Assembly: GCF_019132845.1 (NCBI RefSeq)
Contig: NZ_JAHSPR010000001.1
Span: 467,786 to 531,785, forward strand
Length of the DNA stretch: 64,000 nucleotides
Reading direction: 5' to 3'
Origin: Advenella alkanexedens
Lineage (GTDB): Bacteria; Pseudomonadota; Gammaproteobacteria; Burkholderiales; Burkholderiaceae_B
Shown one piece after another: positions 56,497 to 64,000 of this stretch (positions are counted from its first letter, which is position 1; each line of letters opens with the position of its first letter). The notes beneath the pieces are model-generated. The model worked only from the letters and a program-made list of their open reading frames with translations, did no database searches and had not been told where the DNA came from. A program made the position numbers and the translations under genes.

Positions 56497-57668
56497 ATAC
56501 CCCCTTCTCCCCCTGGCCCTCTTTCACTGTTGAAGAGGCCGATGCCGTTCGTGATGTTATTTTATCCAACAAGGTTAATTACTGGACGGGTACCCAATGC
56601 CGGGATTTTGAAAAAGCCTTTGCCGCCTGGACTCATACCGCCCATGCAATAGCCGTGGCAAACGGCACGCTGGCGCTGGATTTGGCTTTCAAAGCACTGG
56701 ATATTGGCCCGGGTGATGAGGTTATCGTGACTTCCCGCACCTTCCTGGCTTCGGTGTCCAGCATTATCAATACCGGTGCCAAACCGGTGTTTGCCGATGT
56801 TTGCCGTGATTCGCAAAACATTACCGCGGAAACCATCAAGGCGGTATTAACGCCCAACACCAAGGCCATTGTATGCGTGCACCTGGCAGGCTGGCCCTGC
56901 GATATGGACCCGATTATGGCACTGGCCCGGGAACATGACCTGTATGTGGTGGAGGATTGCGCCCAGGCGCATGGGGCCATTTACAAAGGCCAACCAGTGG
57001 GCAGCATTGGGGATATTGGTGCCTGGTCTTTCTGCCAGGACAAGATCATGACCACCGGGGGTGAAGGCGGCATGGTTACCACCAATAACCGGAATTACTG
57101 GCTGAAAATGTGGGCCTATAAGGACCATGGCAAAAGCTGGGAAGCCGTGTACGAACGTGAACATGCCCCCGGTTTTCGTTGGCTGCATGAAAGCTTTGGT
57201 ACCAACTGGCGCATGACCGAAGTACAGGCCGTACTTGGCCTGATCCAGCTGGAACGCATGCAGGAATGGACGAGGCTTCGCCAGCAAAACGCCAACCAAA
57301 TATGGGAAACCGCCAAACAGCTGCCTGCCCTGCGGGTGCCGGAAGTGCCTGAAGGCAGCGAACATGCCGCCTACAAATGCTATGTGTTCGTGCGGCCTGA
57401 GCAGTTAAAACCCGACTGGAACCGCGACCGTATTATTAATGAAATGGTGGCAGCAGGTGTGCCGGCCTTTTCCGGCTCCTGCTCTGAAGTGTATCTGGAA
57501 AAGGCGTTCGACAATACCAACCTGCGCCCGGCCCAGCGCCTGCCGGTAGCCATGGAACTGGGTGAAACGTCCTTGATGTTCCTGGTGCACCCCACCCTGA
57601 CCCCGGCAGAAATAGATAAAACCTGCCAGGTTTTAAGCAGTGTCATGGAACAGGCCAGCAGGAGTTAG
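56490..57668 (+). CDS. DegT/DnrJ/EryC1-family sugar aminotransferase (PglE-like)
   Basis: A 392-residue PLP-dependent nucleotide-sugar aminotransferase. Landmarks are ANGTLALDLAFKALDIGPGD, DCAQAHGAIYKGQPVGSIGD, and the Schiff-base Lys in FCQDKIMTTGGEGGMV near residue 184. GTNWRMTEVQAVLGLIQLER follows. It would add an amino group at C4 of the 4-keto sugar made by the downstream dehydratase. It overlaps the HAD gene by 7 bp. GC content is high again, like the next gene, so the two probably share an origin different from the AT-rich core. Confidence 0.92.
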   Translation: MLNTPFSPWPSFTVEEADAVRDVILSNKVNYWTGTQCRDFEKAFAAWTHTAHAIAVANGTLALDLAFKALDIGPGDEVIVTSRTFLASVSSIINTGAKPVFADVCRDSQNITAETIKAVLTPNTKAIVCVHLAGWPCDMDPIMALAREHDLYVVEDCAQAHGAIYKGQPVGSIGDIGAWSFCQDKIMTTGGEGGMVTTNNRNYWLKMWAYKDHGKSWEAVYEREHAPGFRWLHESFGTNWRMTEVQAVLGLIQLERMQEWTRLRQQNANQIWETAKQLPALRVPEVPEGSEHAAYKCYVFVRPEQLKPDWNRDRIINEMVAAGVPAFSGSCSEVYLEKAFDNTNLRPAQRLPVAMELGETSLMFLVHPTLTPAEIDKTCQVLSSVMEQASRS

Positions 57669-57671
57669 GCA

Positions 57672-59819
57672 ATGACGGTTTCCAAAAAGGATTCCAACCT
57701 GGAACAAAAGCTGCGGAATCATTTACTGCAGCTGGACCGCAGCAACAAACGCCTGTTGCAGGTGGTGGCCGATGTCGCGATTATCTGGCTGTCTTTGTGG
57801 CTGGCCTTTTACCTGCGGTTGGACACCGCCGATTTTATCCAGCCATTTGGCGGCCATGCCTGGCTGTTTATTATGGCACCGCTGGTGTCTTTGCCTATTT
57901 TTGTGGTGAAAGGGTTTTACCGGGCGGTCATGCGTTACCTGGGTTCCCAGGCCAGCACCACCATTTTTGAAGGGGTAACCATTGCCACGATTTTACTGGG
58001 TATTGTTATTTATATCGGGCCCACTAGCCCGGTCGTACCGCGTGGCGTGATTTTTATTTACTGGCTGCTTATGCTGCTGATGACAGGTGGCCTGCGGCTG
58101 TTAATGCGCCATTATTTCAGCAAGGACTCATCGGGTTTGTCAGTATTTATTCCTTTTTACAATGGCAAACCCAAAAACAGCAGCGACAAGCGTACGAAAG
58201 TGCTTATTTACGGTGCCGGCCGTGCGGGCAACCAGTTGCTCAATGGCATTAACATGGAAAGCAACATGAAAGTGGTGGGGTTCATAGACGATAACCCCAC
58301 CCTGATCGGCCGTGTGATTGCCGGGGTAACGGTTTTTGATCCCCAACAATTGGGCGAGGTGATTGTCAACACCGAAACCGAAAAGGTGTTGCTGGCCATT
58401 CCTTCGGCCACCCGTGCGCGTCGCCTTGAAATTATTAATGCCCTGGCTCCTTACAAGGTACTGGTTCGCACCGTGCCCGGCATGATGGACCTGGTCAGTG
58501 GAAAAATTAAAGTACAAGACTTGCGTGAAGTGGATATTGCCGACCTGCTGGGCCGCGACCCCGTCGCCCCCAATATGGCGCTGTTTGAGCAATGTGTCAA
58601 AAACCAGGTGGTGATGGTAACCGGTGCCGGTGGCTCGATTGGCTCGGAACTGTGCCGCCAGATTGTTCACTTGCAGCCTAAAGTACTTATTTTATTTGAG
58701 CATTCTGAATTTGCCCTTTACGATATTCACCGTGAAATAAGTATTTATGTACGTAACAAGCAGCTGGATATAAAAGTGGTTCCCATACTGGGTTCCATTC
58801 GCAACCAAAGCCGCCTGTTTGACGTGATGAGCGGCTGGAAGGTGGATACGGTTTACCACGCCGCCGCTTACAAGCATGTGCCCATGGTAGAACACAATAT
58901 AGCCGAAGGCGTACGAAACAATATTTTTGGCACCCTGTATACCGCACAGTCAGCCATTCGCGCCCGGGTAAAGAATTTTGTACTGATTTCCACCGACAAG
59001 GCCGTACGCCCTACCAATATCATGGGTAGTACCAAGCGCATGGCCGAACTGGTGCTGCAGGCCTTGGCCCGTGAATCTACCCCGGTGCTGTTTGGGGCAG
59101 AAGAATACGGGCAATTTTCCAACCAGACACGCTTCACCATGGTACGTTTTGGCAATGTACTGGGTTCTTCCGGTTCGGTTATTCCCCTGTTCCGCAAACA
59201 AATCGCCAACGGTGGCCCCCTTACCGTCACGCATCCGGAAATTACCCGCTACTTCATGACCATCCCCGAGGCCGCCCAGCTGGTGATCCAGGCCGGCTCC
59301 ATGGGCCAAGGCGGAGATGTGTTCGTGCTGGACATGGGTGAGCCGGTAAAGATTGTGGATCTGGCCAGGAAAATGATCCAGCTCTCGGGCTTAACGCTTA
59401 AGTCAAAAGAAAACCCCGAGGGTGAGATAGAAATAAAATTCACCGGCCTGCGTCCCGGTGAAAAACTGTACGAAGAACTGCTCATTGGCAGCAACGTCAG
59501 CAAAACCGAACACCCCATGATCCAGCGCGCCAATGAACTGCATACCGAATGGGAAGAACTGAAATTCCACCTGGCTACCTTGGATGATTCAATTCGTGCG
59601 TATGACTACCAGAAAGTACGTGATGTGTTTCATTTACTGGTGGAAGGGTTTAAACCGGATGAACATATTGTGGACTGGGTACATAAGCAGCAGGAAGAGC
59701 TTCGGGAAAATGTGCAGTTACCGGATTATGCGATGAGACATCACGTTCAATCAGAGCAAGCAAATACTCAAACTAACCAATCATTAAAAACCTCAAAATT
59801 ATTAGAGAACTACTTATGA
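57672..59819 (+). CDS. Nucleotide-sugar 4,6-dehydratase (PglF/WbpM/CapD type)
   Basis: A 715-residue inner-membrane enzyme, the long form of the family. Four N-terminal membrane segments (about residues 30-150) are followed by a first Rossmann-like domain (VLIYGAGRAGNQLLNGI). The catalytic SDR domain has VMVTGAGGSIGSELCRQI near residue 315, then FVLISTDKAVRPTNIMGSTK and the C-terminal FTGLRPGEKLYEELL. PglF converts UDP-GlcNAc to the 4-keto-6-deoxy sugar that PglE aminates. The start is 3 bp after the aminotransferase stop. Confidence 0.95.
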   Translation: MTVSKKDSNLEQKLRNHLLQLDRSNKRLLQVVADVAIIWLSLWLAFYLRLDTADFIQPFGGHAWLFIMAPLVSLPIFVVKGFYRAVMRYLGSQASTTIFEGVTIATILLGIVIYIGPTSPVVPRGVIFIYWLLMLLMTGGLRLLMRHYFSKDSSGLSVFIPFYNGKPKNSSDKRTKVLIYGAGRAGNQLLNGINMESNMKVVGFIDDNPTLIGRVIAGVTVFDPQQLGEVIVNTETEKVLLAIPSATRARRLEIINALAPYKVLVRTVPGMMDLVSGKIKVQDLREVDIADLLGRDPVAPNMALFEQCVKNQVVMVTGAGGSIGSELCRQIVHLQPKVLILFEHSEFALYDIHREISIYVRNKQLDIKVVPILGSIRNQSRLFDVMSGWKVDTVYHAAAYKHVPMVEHNIAEGVRNNIFGTLYTAQSAIRARVKNFVLISTDKAVRPTNIMGSTKRMAELVLQALARESTPVLFGAEEYGQFSNQTRFTMVRFGNVLGSSGSVIPLFRKQIANGGPLTVTHPEITRYFMTIPEAAQLVIQAGSMGQGGDVFVLDMGEPVKIVDLARKMIQLSGLTLKSKENPEGEIEIKFTGLRPGEKLYEELLIGSNVSKTEHPMIQRANELHTEWEELKFHLATLDDSIRAYDYQKVRDVFHLLVEGFKPDEHIVDWVHKQQEELRENVQLPDYAMRHHVQSEQANTQTNQSLKTSKLLENYL

Positions 59820-60784
59820 AATACCTTATCACTGGTGCGGCCGGTTTTATAGGAATGTACGTTGCCAAAAGTTTGCTGGAGCAAGGCCATGAAGTCATTG
59901 GTTTGGATAATCTTAATGACTATTACATCCCAGCCCTAAAGGATTATCGCCTATCACAGCTTACACCTTATAAAAATTTTCGTTTTATGAAGCTGGATTT
60001 AGCTGATCGTGAGAATATGGCATCCTTATTTGCTACCGAAAAATTTCAGCGAGTCATTCACCTAGCTGCTCAAGCAGGTGTTCGTTATTCAATTGAAAAC
60101 CCTTTTACATATGTTGATAGCAACCTAATCGGAATGATGACTATTCTGGAAGGCTGTCGTCATAATCAAGTTGAACATCTAATATATGCTAGCTCCAGCT
60201 CTGTATATGGCATGAATGACAAAGTTCCCTTTAGTGAAACTGACATGGTAGATAACCCTGTGTCGCTATATGCCGCCACAAAAAAATCCAATGAATTAAT
60301 GGCACATAGCTATGCTAAATTATATGGTATCCCTACAACTGGATTACGTTTTTTCACTGTCTATGGACCTGCGGGACGCCCTGATATGGCTCCATGGTTA
60401 TTTACAGAAGCAATTTTGCATGGTCAACCTATAAAAGTATTTAACCATGGAAAAATGCAGCGGGACTTTACCTATATAGATGATATTGTTGAAGGTGTGC
60501 TGCGAATTCAAAATGTAACTCCTAACGAAGAAATTCCTTATAATTTATTCAATATTGGCAACAACCAGCCTATTGAACTGTCTCGATTTATCCGTGCTAT
60601 TGAAACTGCTTGCGGTTGCGAGGCTGAAAAAATATATCTTGATATGCAACCTGGCGATGTTGTACGTACCTATGCAGACACTTCAAGGTTAGAAAAAATT
60701 GTAGGATATAAACCGGCCATGGAAATAGAAGAAGGAATAAACAGGTTTGTACGCTGGTATAAGGAATTTAACTTCCGAAACTAA
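59816..60784 (+). CDS. UDP-glucuronate 4-epimerase-like SDR enzyme
   Basis: A 322-residue extended SDR epimerase. It has the NAD motif YLITGAAGFIGMYVAKSLLE, YASSSSVYG with the catalytic Ser, and YAATKKSNE with the Tyr-x3-Lys pair. The segment LRFFTVYGPAGRPDMAPWLF is typical of UDP-GlcA/UDP-GalA epimerases. With the adjacent UDP-glucose dehydrogenase it would yield UDP-GalA for an acidic polymer. It overlaps the dehydratase stop by 4 bp (ATGA). Confidence 0.9.
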   Translation: MKYLITGAAGFIGMYVAKSLLEQGHEVIGLDNLNDYYIPALKDYRLSQLTPYKNFRFMKLDLADRENMASLFATEKFQRVIHLAAQAGVRYSIENPFTYVDSNLIGMMTILEGCRHNQVEHLIYASSSSVYGMNDKVPFSETDMVDNPVSLYAATKKSNELMAHSYAKLYGIPTTGLRFFTVYGPAGRPDMAPWLFTEAILHGQPIKVFNHGKMQRDFTYIDDIVEGVLRIQNVTPNEEIPYNLFNIGNNQPIELSRFIRAIETACGCEAEKIYLDMQPGDVVRTYADTSRLEKIVGYKPAMEIEEGINRFVRWYKEFNFRN

Positions 60785-60853
60785 TTACTCAGCTGTATTA
60801 ATAGTTTAAACTTAAAAACCCCACTCATTTATATTTTACTTAATAAGTATCGC

Positions 60854-62023
60854 ATGAAAATTACCGTAGTAGGCGCAGGATACGTTGGTCTGTCCAATGC
60901 CATTTTATTATCTCAGGCTAATGACGTGGTTATTTTGGATATTGTTCCAGAAAAAGTAGCTTTGCTTAATAACAAGCAATCCCCCATTGAAGATACGGAC
61001 ATTGATTTTTATTTAAAAAACAATGACCTGAATCTTCAGGCAACCAGCAACAAGAATGAAGCATATGAAGGGGCTCATTTCATCATTGTAGCAACACCAA
61101 CTGATTACGACACCGTGACCAATTACTTCAATACAAAAAGTGTTGAAGCGGTTATTGCTGAAGCAAGAAAAGTAAACCCCAATGCGGTGATTGTGATCAA
61201 ATCCACAATACCTATTGGTTTCACGAAAAGAATCAAAGAAGAGTTTAATGATGAAAACATCATCTTCTCTCCTGAATTTTTGCGTGAAGGCAAAGCCTTG
61301 TACGACAATTTACACCCATCAAGGATTATTGTTGGAGAGCAAAGCGAAAATGCAAAGGTTTTTGCAAACCTGCTTTTACAAGGGGCTATCAAGAAAGATA
61401 CACCGGTACTGTTTACCGACAGCACCGAGGCTGAAGCGGTTAAACTGTTTTCAAACACATACTTGGCGCTACGCGTAGCTTATTTTAATGAGCTTGACTC
61501 TTTTGCCGAAATACATGGTTTGAACACAAGGCAAATTATTGAAGGCGTTGGACTGGACCCCCGTATTGGCAATCATTACAACAACCCCAGTTTTGGTTAT
61601 GGTGGTTACTGCCTACCCAAAGATACCAAACAATTACTGGCCAATTACAAAGATGTACCCCAAAATCTGATTCGTGCGATTGTGGAATCCAATACGACCC
61701 GCAAAGATTTTGTTGCAGATGATATTTTAAAACGTGCCCCTAAAATTGTCGGCGTGTATCGCCTGATCATGAAAACGGGTTCTGATAATTTCAGGGCATC
61801 CAGCATTCAGGGGATCATGAAACGCATCAAGGCAAAGGGTATTGAAGTTGTTATTTACGAACCCGCTTTACAGGATACTGAGTTTTATAACTCACGGGTT
61901 TTAACGGATTTGGAAGAGTTCAAACAAACTGCCGACGTGATTGTCTGTAACCGTATGGCTGAAGCGCTTGAAGATGTGAAAGACAAAATTTATACACGCG
62001 ATATTTTTGGTAGTGATAGTTGA
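60854..62023 (+). CDS. ugd: UDP-glucose 6-dehydrogenase
   Basis: A 389-residue nucleotide-sugar dehydrogenase, matching the short E. coli Ugd class. Features are the NAD motif [57 protein letters not shown], and the catalytic Cys in [19 protein letters not shown] near residue 252. It oxidises UDP-glucose to UDP-glucuronate. It is the last gene of the polysaccharide locus, 69 bp after the epimerase gene. Confidence 0.95.
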   Translation: MKITVVGAGYVGLSNAILLSQANDVVILDIVPEKVALLNNKQSPIEDTDIDFYLKNNDLNLQATSNKNEAYEGAHFIIVATPTDYDTVTNYFNTKSVEAVIAEARKVNPNAVIVIKSTIPIGFTKRIKEEFNDENIIFSPEFLREGKALYDNLHPSRIIVGEQSENAKVFANLLLQGAIKKDTPVLFTDSTEAEAVKLFSNTYLALRVAYFNELDSFAEIHGLNTRQIIEGVGLDPRIGNHYNNPSFGYGGYCLPKDTKQLLANYKDVPQNLIRAIVESNTTRKDFVADDILKRAPKIVGVYRLIMKTGSDNFRASSIQGIMKRIKAKGIEVVIYEPALQDTEFYNSRVLTDLEEFKQTADVIVCNRMAEALEDVKDKIYTRDIFGSDS

Positions 62024-62261
62024 TTACTGTGCTTAAGCAACTGTAGAGGCTCAAGCATAAGCTGACAATTAGCTATTTTTATACAGAACCTGTCAAGGCA
62101 ATATTGTTCAATCCTTGTACCTACTCTTATTTACAGTATTGACATTGCCATCAAATCCCTAACAGCTTGATTGTATTAATAAATTTAAATCCTTGATTAA
62201 TTTACATCACGTTACTAGCCATATGTTTGGATAGTTTTTTATTGGTATTTCAGTAAGGTCA

Positions 62262-63815
62262 ATGTCATACTTTCACGTCCTTCCAGTGGGAAAAAATCCT
62301 CCCGTTCAAGCGAGTAATTGTGCCTATCTCCTGACAGATAACTGGGACGATTGGTTCAAGTTTTCAACGCTTTATACTCTCGTGATTTACGATGAGACTG
62401 GCGAACGACATAACATTGGTGGGGTAAAAATTGGCCAGTTTGCAATGACAGAGAAGCAACACCGCCCAAATCTCCCTGAGCAGTTTGACAACCTTGATGA
62501 TCGGTTTTTCTCGCTCGGCCAAGACGACAGTTATTATGACTTCTTAAATAACCTAGGCGCTGGGGTGCGCGATCGAATACTCGGCGCTCTTCGCGACGTA
62601 GCACTAGACTCCAACTTATTCGAGCGCGCTCTTAACGAGCAAGTAACGGGAACTTCCTTATTGAGATCGGTCGATCGCTCAACGGTAACTGGCCAGTTTC
62701 ATCGGATGGCGCAAGGTGGCGCACGGCTGACGAACTACAAGTTCAGTTATTCGGCACAACGACGATCTCCCTTCGTCGAACCATTGAGCCTCACTTTTTT
62801 CGTTGCCCCAGAATCATATCCTCCTACTAATGTGCATGTACTCATCGGACGCAATGGCGTAGGCAAAACCACCTTGCTAAACGATATGACACGTGCTATC
62901 GTTAATCAAAATACAGATGCGACAATAGTTGGTGCCTTTTCCTTTGAGCTCGGTGATTTCGACGAAAATCTTTTTACCAGCCTCGTTTCAGTAACCTTCA
63001 GTGCGTTTGATCCATTTGAGCCTCCTCCTGACCAACAGGACAAGTCACAAGGCGTTCGCTATGCCTATATCGGATTAAAGAATAGTGAGAAAGATAAAAA
63101 TGGTCAATCCAAACCACCCAAAAACCCTGATGCTTTATCTGTCGATTTTGTCAACAGCGTATTGATTTGCCGTCAGAGCGGGAAGGTTGCGCGTTGGGAG
63201 AGGGCACTTAACATGCTACAAGCCGATCCAATTTTCCGCGACGCGGGGGTCTCGTCACTCGCACGCTCCACCAGTGGACTCCAAGAGATAAAAACCGAAG
63301 CGCGCAGACTTTTCAAGAACTTAAGTTCCGGGCACAAAATTGTACTTCTAACAATCACACGTTTAATCGAGACTGTTGAAGAAAAAACTCTTGTTCTTCT
63401 GGATGAACCCGAAGCACATCTACATCCGCCACTACTTTCAGCCTTTGTGCGAGCCCTCTCAGATTTACTGATCAACCGGAATGGCGTCGCGTTAATTGCA
63501 ACGCATTCACCAGTCGTTCTACAGGAAGTGCCGATGAGCTGTGTCTGGATGATACGACGTACAGGATTACTCTCAATAGCTGAAAGACCCGAAATCCAAA
63601 CCTTCGGAGAGAATATTGGATTACTTACCCGGGAAGTGTTCGGGCTGGAGGTTACCCAGTCTGGTTTTCACAAAATGCTTCGCGATGCTGTCTCCGAACT
63701 TCCAAACTATGATAGGGTGGTTCGTCACTTCAGCGGAGAGCTTGGCGATGAAGCACGAGCAATCATCCAAGGACTACTGGCAGCACGAGAGAATCTTGAG
63801 GATGAGGATTTTTAA
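62262..63815 (+). CDS. AAA/ABC-type ATPase, probable defence-system component
   Basis: A 517-residue soluble ATPase. About 190 N-terminal residues precede Walker A (LIGRNGVGKTTLLNDM, near residue 195). The second half holds the ABC-like signature KNLSSGHKIVLLTITRL, Walker B LVLLDEPEAHLHPPLLSAFV near 376 and the switch His in ALIATHSPVVLQEV. ATPases of this build occur as pairs with a small HNH nuclease, as in Septu-like PtuA/PtuB systems. Here the next gene starts inside the ATPase stop (TAATG) but is cut short. The assignment to defence is inference from architecture and context. Confidence 0.75.
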   Translation: MSYFHVLPVGKNPPVQASNCAYLLTDNWDDWFKFSTLYTLVIYDETGERHNIGGVKIGQFAMTEKQHRPNLPEQFDNLDDRFFSLGQDDSYYDFLNNLGAGVRDRILGALRDVALDSNLFERALNEQVTGTSLLRSVDRSTVTGQFHRMAQGGARLTNYKFSYSAQRRSPFVEPLSLTFFVAPESYPPTNVHVLIGRNGVGKTTLLNDMTRAIVNQNTDATIVGAFSFELGDFDENLFTSLVSVTFSAFDPFEPPPDQQDKSQGVRYAYIGLKNSEKDKNGQSKPPKNPDALSVDFVNSVLICRQSGKVARWERALNMLQADPIFRDAGVSSLARSTSGLQEIKTEARRLFKNLSSGHKIVLLTITRLIETVEEKTLVLLDEPEAHLHPPLLSAFVRALSDLLINRNGVALIATHSPVVLQEVPMSCVWMIRRTGLLSIAERPEIQTFGENIGLLTREVFGLEVTQSGFHKMLRDAVSELPNYDRVVRHFSGELGDEARAIIQGLLAARENLEDEDF

Positions 63816-63877
63816 TGTGGCCGCTAGAACGACCGACTATCTCAGCACAATCTGCCTTTCATACCTGCATAAGGTAA
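63815..63877 (+). pseudogene. Truncated partner gene of the ATPase
   Basis: ATG 63815 overlaps the ATPase stop by one base and gives MWPLERPTISAQSAFHTCIR, then a stop. The MWPL...P start resembles the N-termini of HNH-type partners that follow such ATPases; I cannot confirm this from 20 residues. The sequence changes character right after, at TAACTGTCCGGTAAAG, suggesting an insertion or deletion junction. Confidence 0.5.
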
Positions 63878-63916
63878 CTGTCCGGTAAAGTCATCTTTTC
63901 AAGTCGCTAATAAAAT

Positions 63917-64000
63917 ATGAACATACTTGTCCACTATCGCAAATGGACACGTATGGACTATCTAGAAGAAATCAGCCCGGAACCAACCCCGTTACCCCGT
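63917..64000 (+). CDS. Partial reading frame, possible transposase N-terminus
   Basis: An open frame from ATG 63917 (MNILVHYRKWTRMDYLEEIS...) or, more likely, ATG 63953 (MDYLEEISPEPTPLPR) runs to the window edge. With the TAACTGTCCGGTAAAG sequence before it, which looks like an IS end, this could be the start of an insertion sequence that cut the ATPase partner gene. Too short to assign. Confidence 0.3.
   Translation, partial: MNILVHYRKWTRMDYLEEISPEPTPLPR

Overview
The window comes from a betaproteobacterium of the order Burkholderiales, most probably Alcaligenaceae. The grounds are the chromosomal order serS-rarA-lolA-ftsK-trxB, two Bug/TctC-type periplasmic binding proteins, and protein sequences typical of that family. 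No plasmid or phage hallmark genes are visible, so this looks like chromosome with accessory blocks.

Layout. (1) 1-21.4 kb is mostly housekeeping: the 5' part of acetolactate synthase, a FUSC transporter, an MFS transporter with yaaA, serS, rarA, lolA, ftsK, trxB, an Smr-domain gene, trhO, an O-acetylhomoserine sulfhydrylase and a PfpI-family protein. There is also a small accessory block holding an LprI-like protein, a 49-residue acidic protein, a HigBA toxin-antitoxin pair and a broken gene. The gaps are packed with about 34 copies of a palindromic repeat of the GTTCCCACGC-GGAGC-GTGGGAAC type. In their midst sits an intact REP-associated tyrosine transposase (RAYT), the likely mobiliser. 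(2) 21.7-38.1 kb is an aromatic catabolism island with no such repeats inside. It has a gentisate operon (ring hydroxylase, gentisate dioxygenase-like cupin, FAH-family hydrolase, CoA-transferase, HMG-CoA lyase-like protein, binding protein, IclR regulator). It also has two divergent arms for CoA-dependent side-chain shortening of an aryl-propanoid or aryl-propenoid acid. The island is bracketed by the palindromic repeat plus a roughly 60-bp direct repeat resembling an IS3-family end, and tRNA-Arg(CCT) lies at its right edge. (3) 38.4-62.0 kb is a Wzx/Wzy-type exopolysaccharide or capsule locus: an RfaH/NusG-like factor, a long leader with an ops-like element, wza-wzb-wzc, an AT-rich core (flippase, glycosyltransferases, EpsG-type polymerase, a decayed glycosyltransferase, an IS5-family remnant), then a pgl-like sugar module and UDP-uronate enzymes. 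(4) 62.2-64 kb carries an AAA/ABC-type ATPase whose overlapping partner gene breaks off after about 20 codons at what looks like a mobile-element junction.

How the genes work together. In the catabolic island the inferred flow is aryl-propanoid or -propenoid acid to aryl-CoA, beta-oxidation, hydroxybenzoate, gentisate, then ring cleavage to central metabolites. In the polysaccharide locus, a PglF-like dehydratase, DegT aminotransferase, ATP-grasp ligase, HAD hydrolase and PglC-like phosphosugar transferase would make and load the first sugar. Glycosyltransferases extend it, Ugd and the epimerase supply UDP-GlcA/GalA, Wzx/Wzy flip and polymerise, and Wza/Wzb/Wzc export. The split arrangement of PglC-like transferase plus ATP-grasp, the RfaH/ops pair, the RAYT/repeat system and the DUF35-dehydrogenase fusion are the most noteworthy observations.
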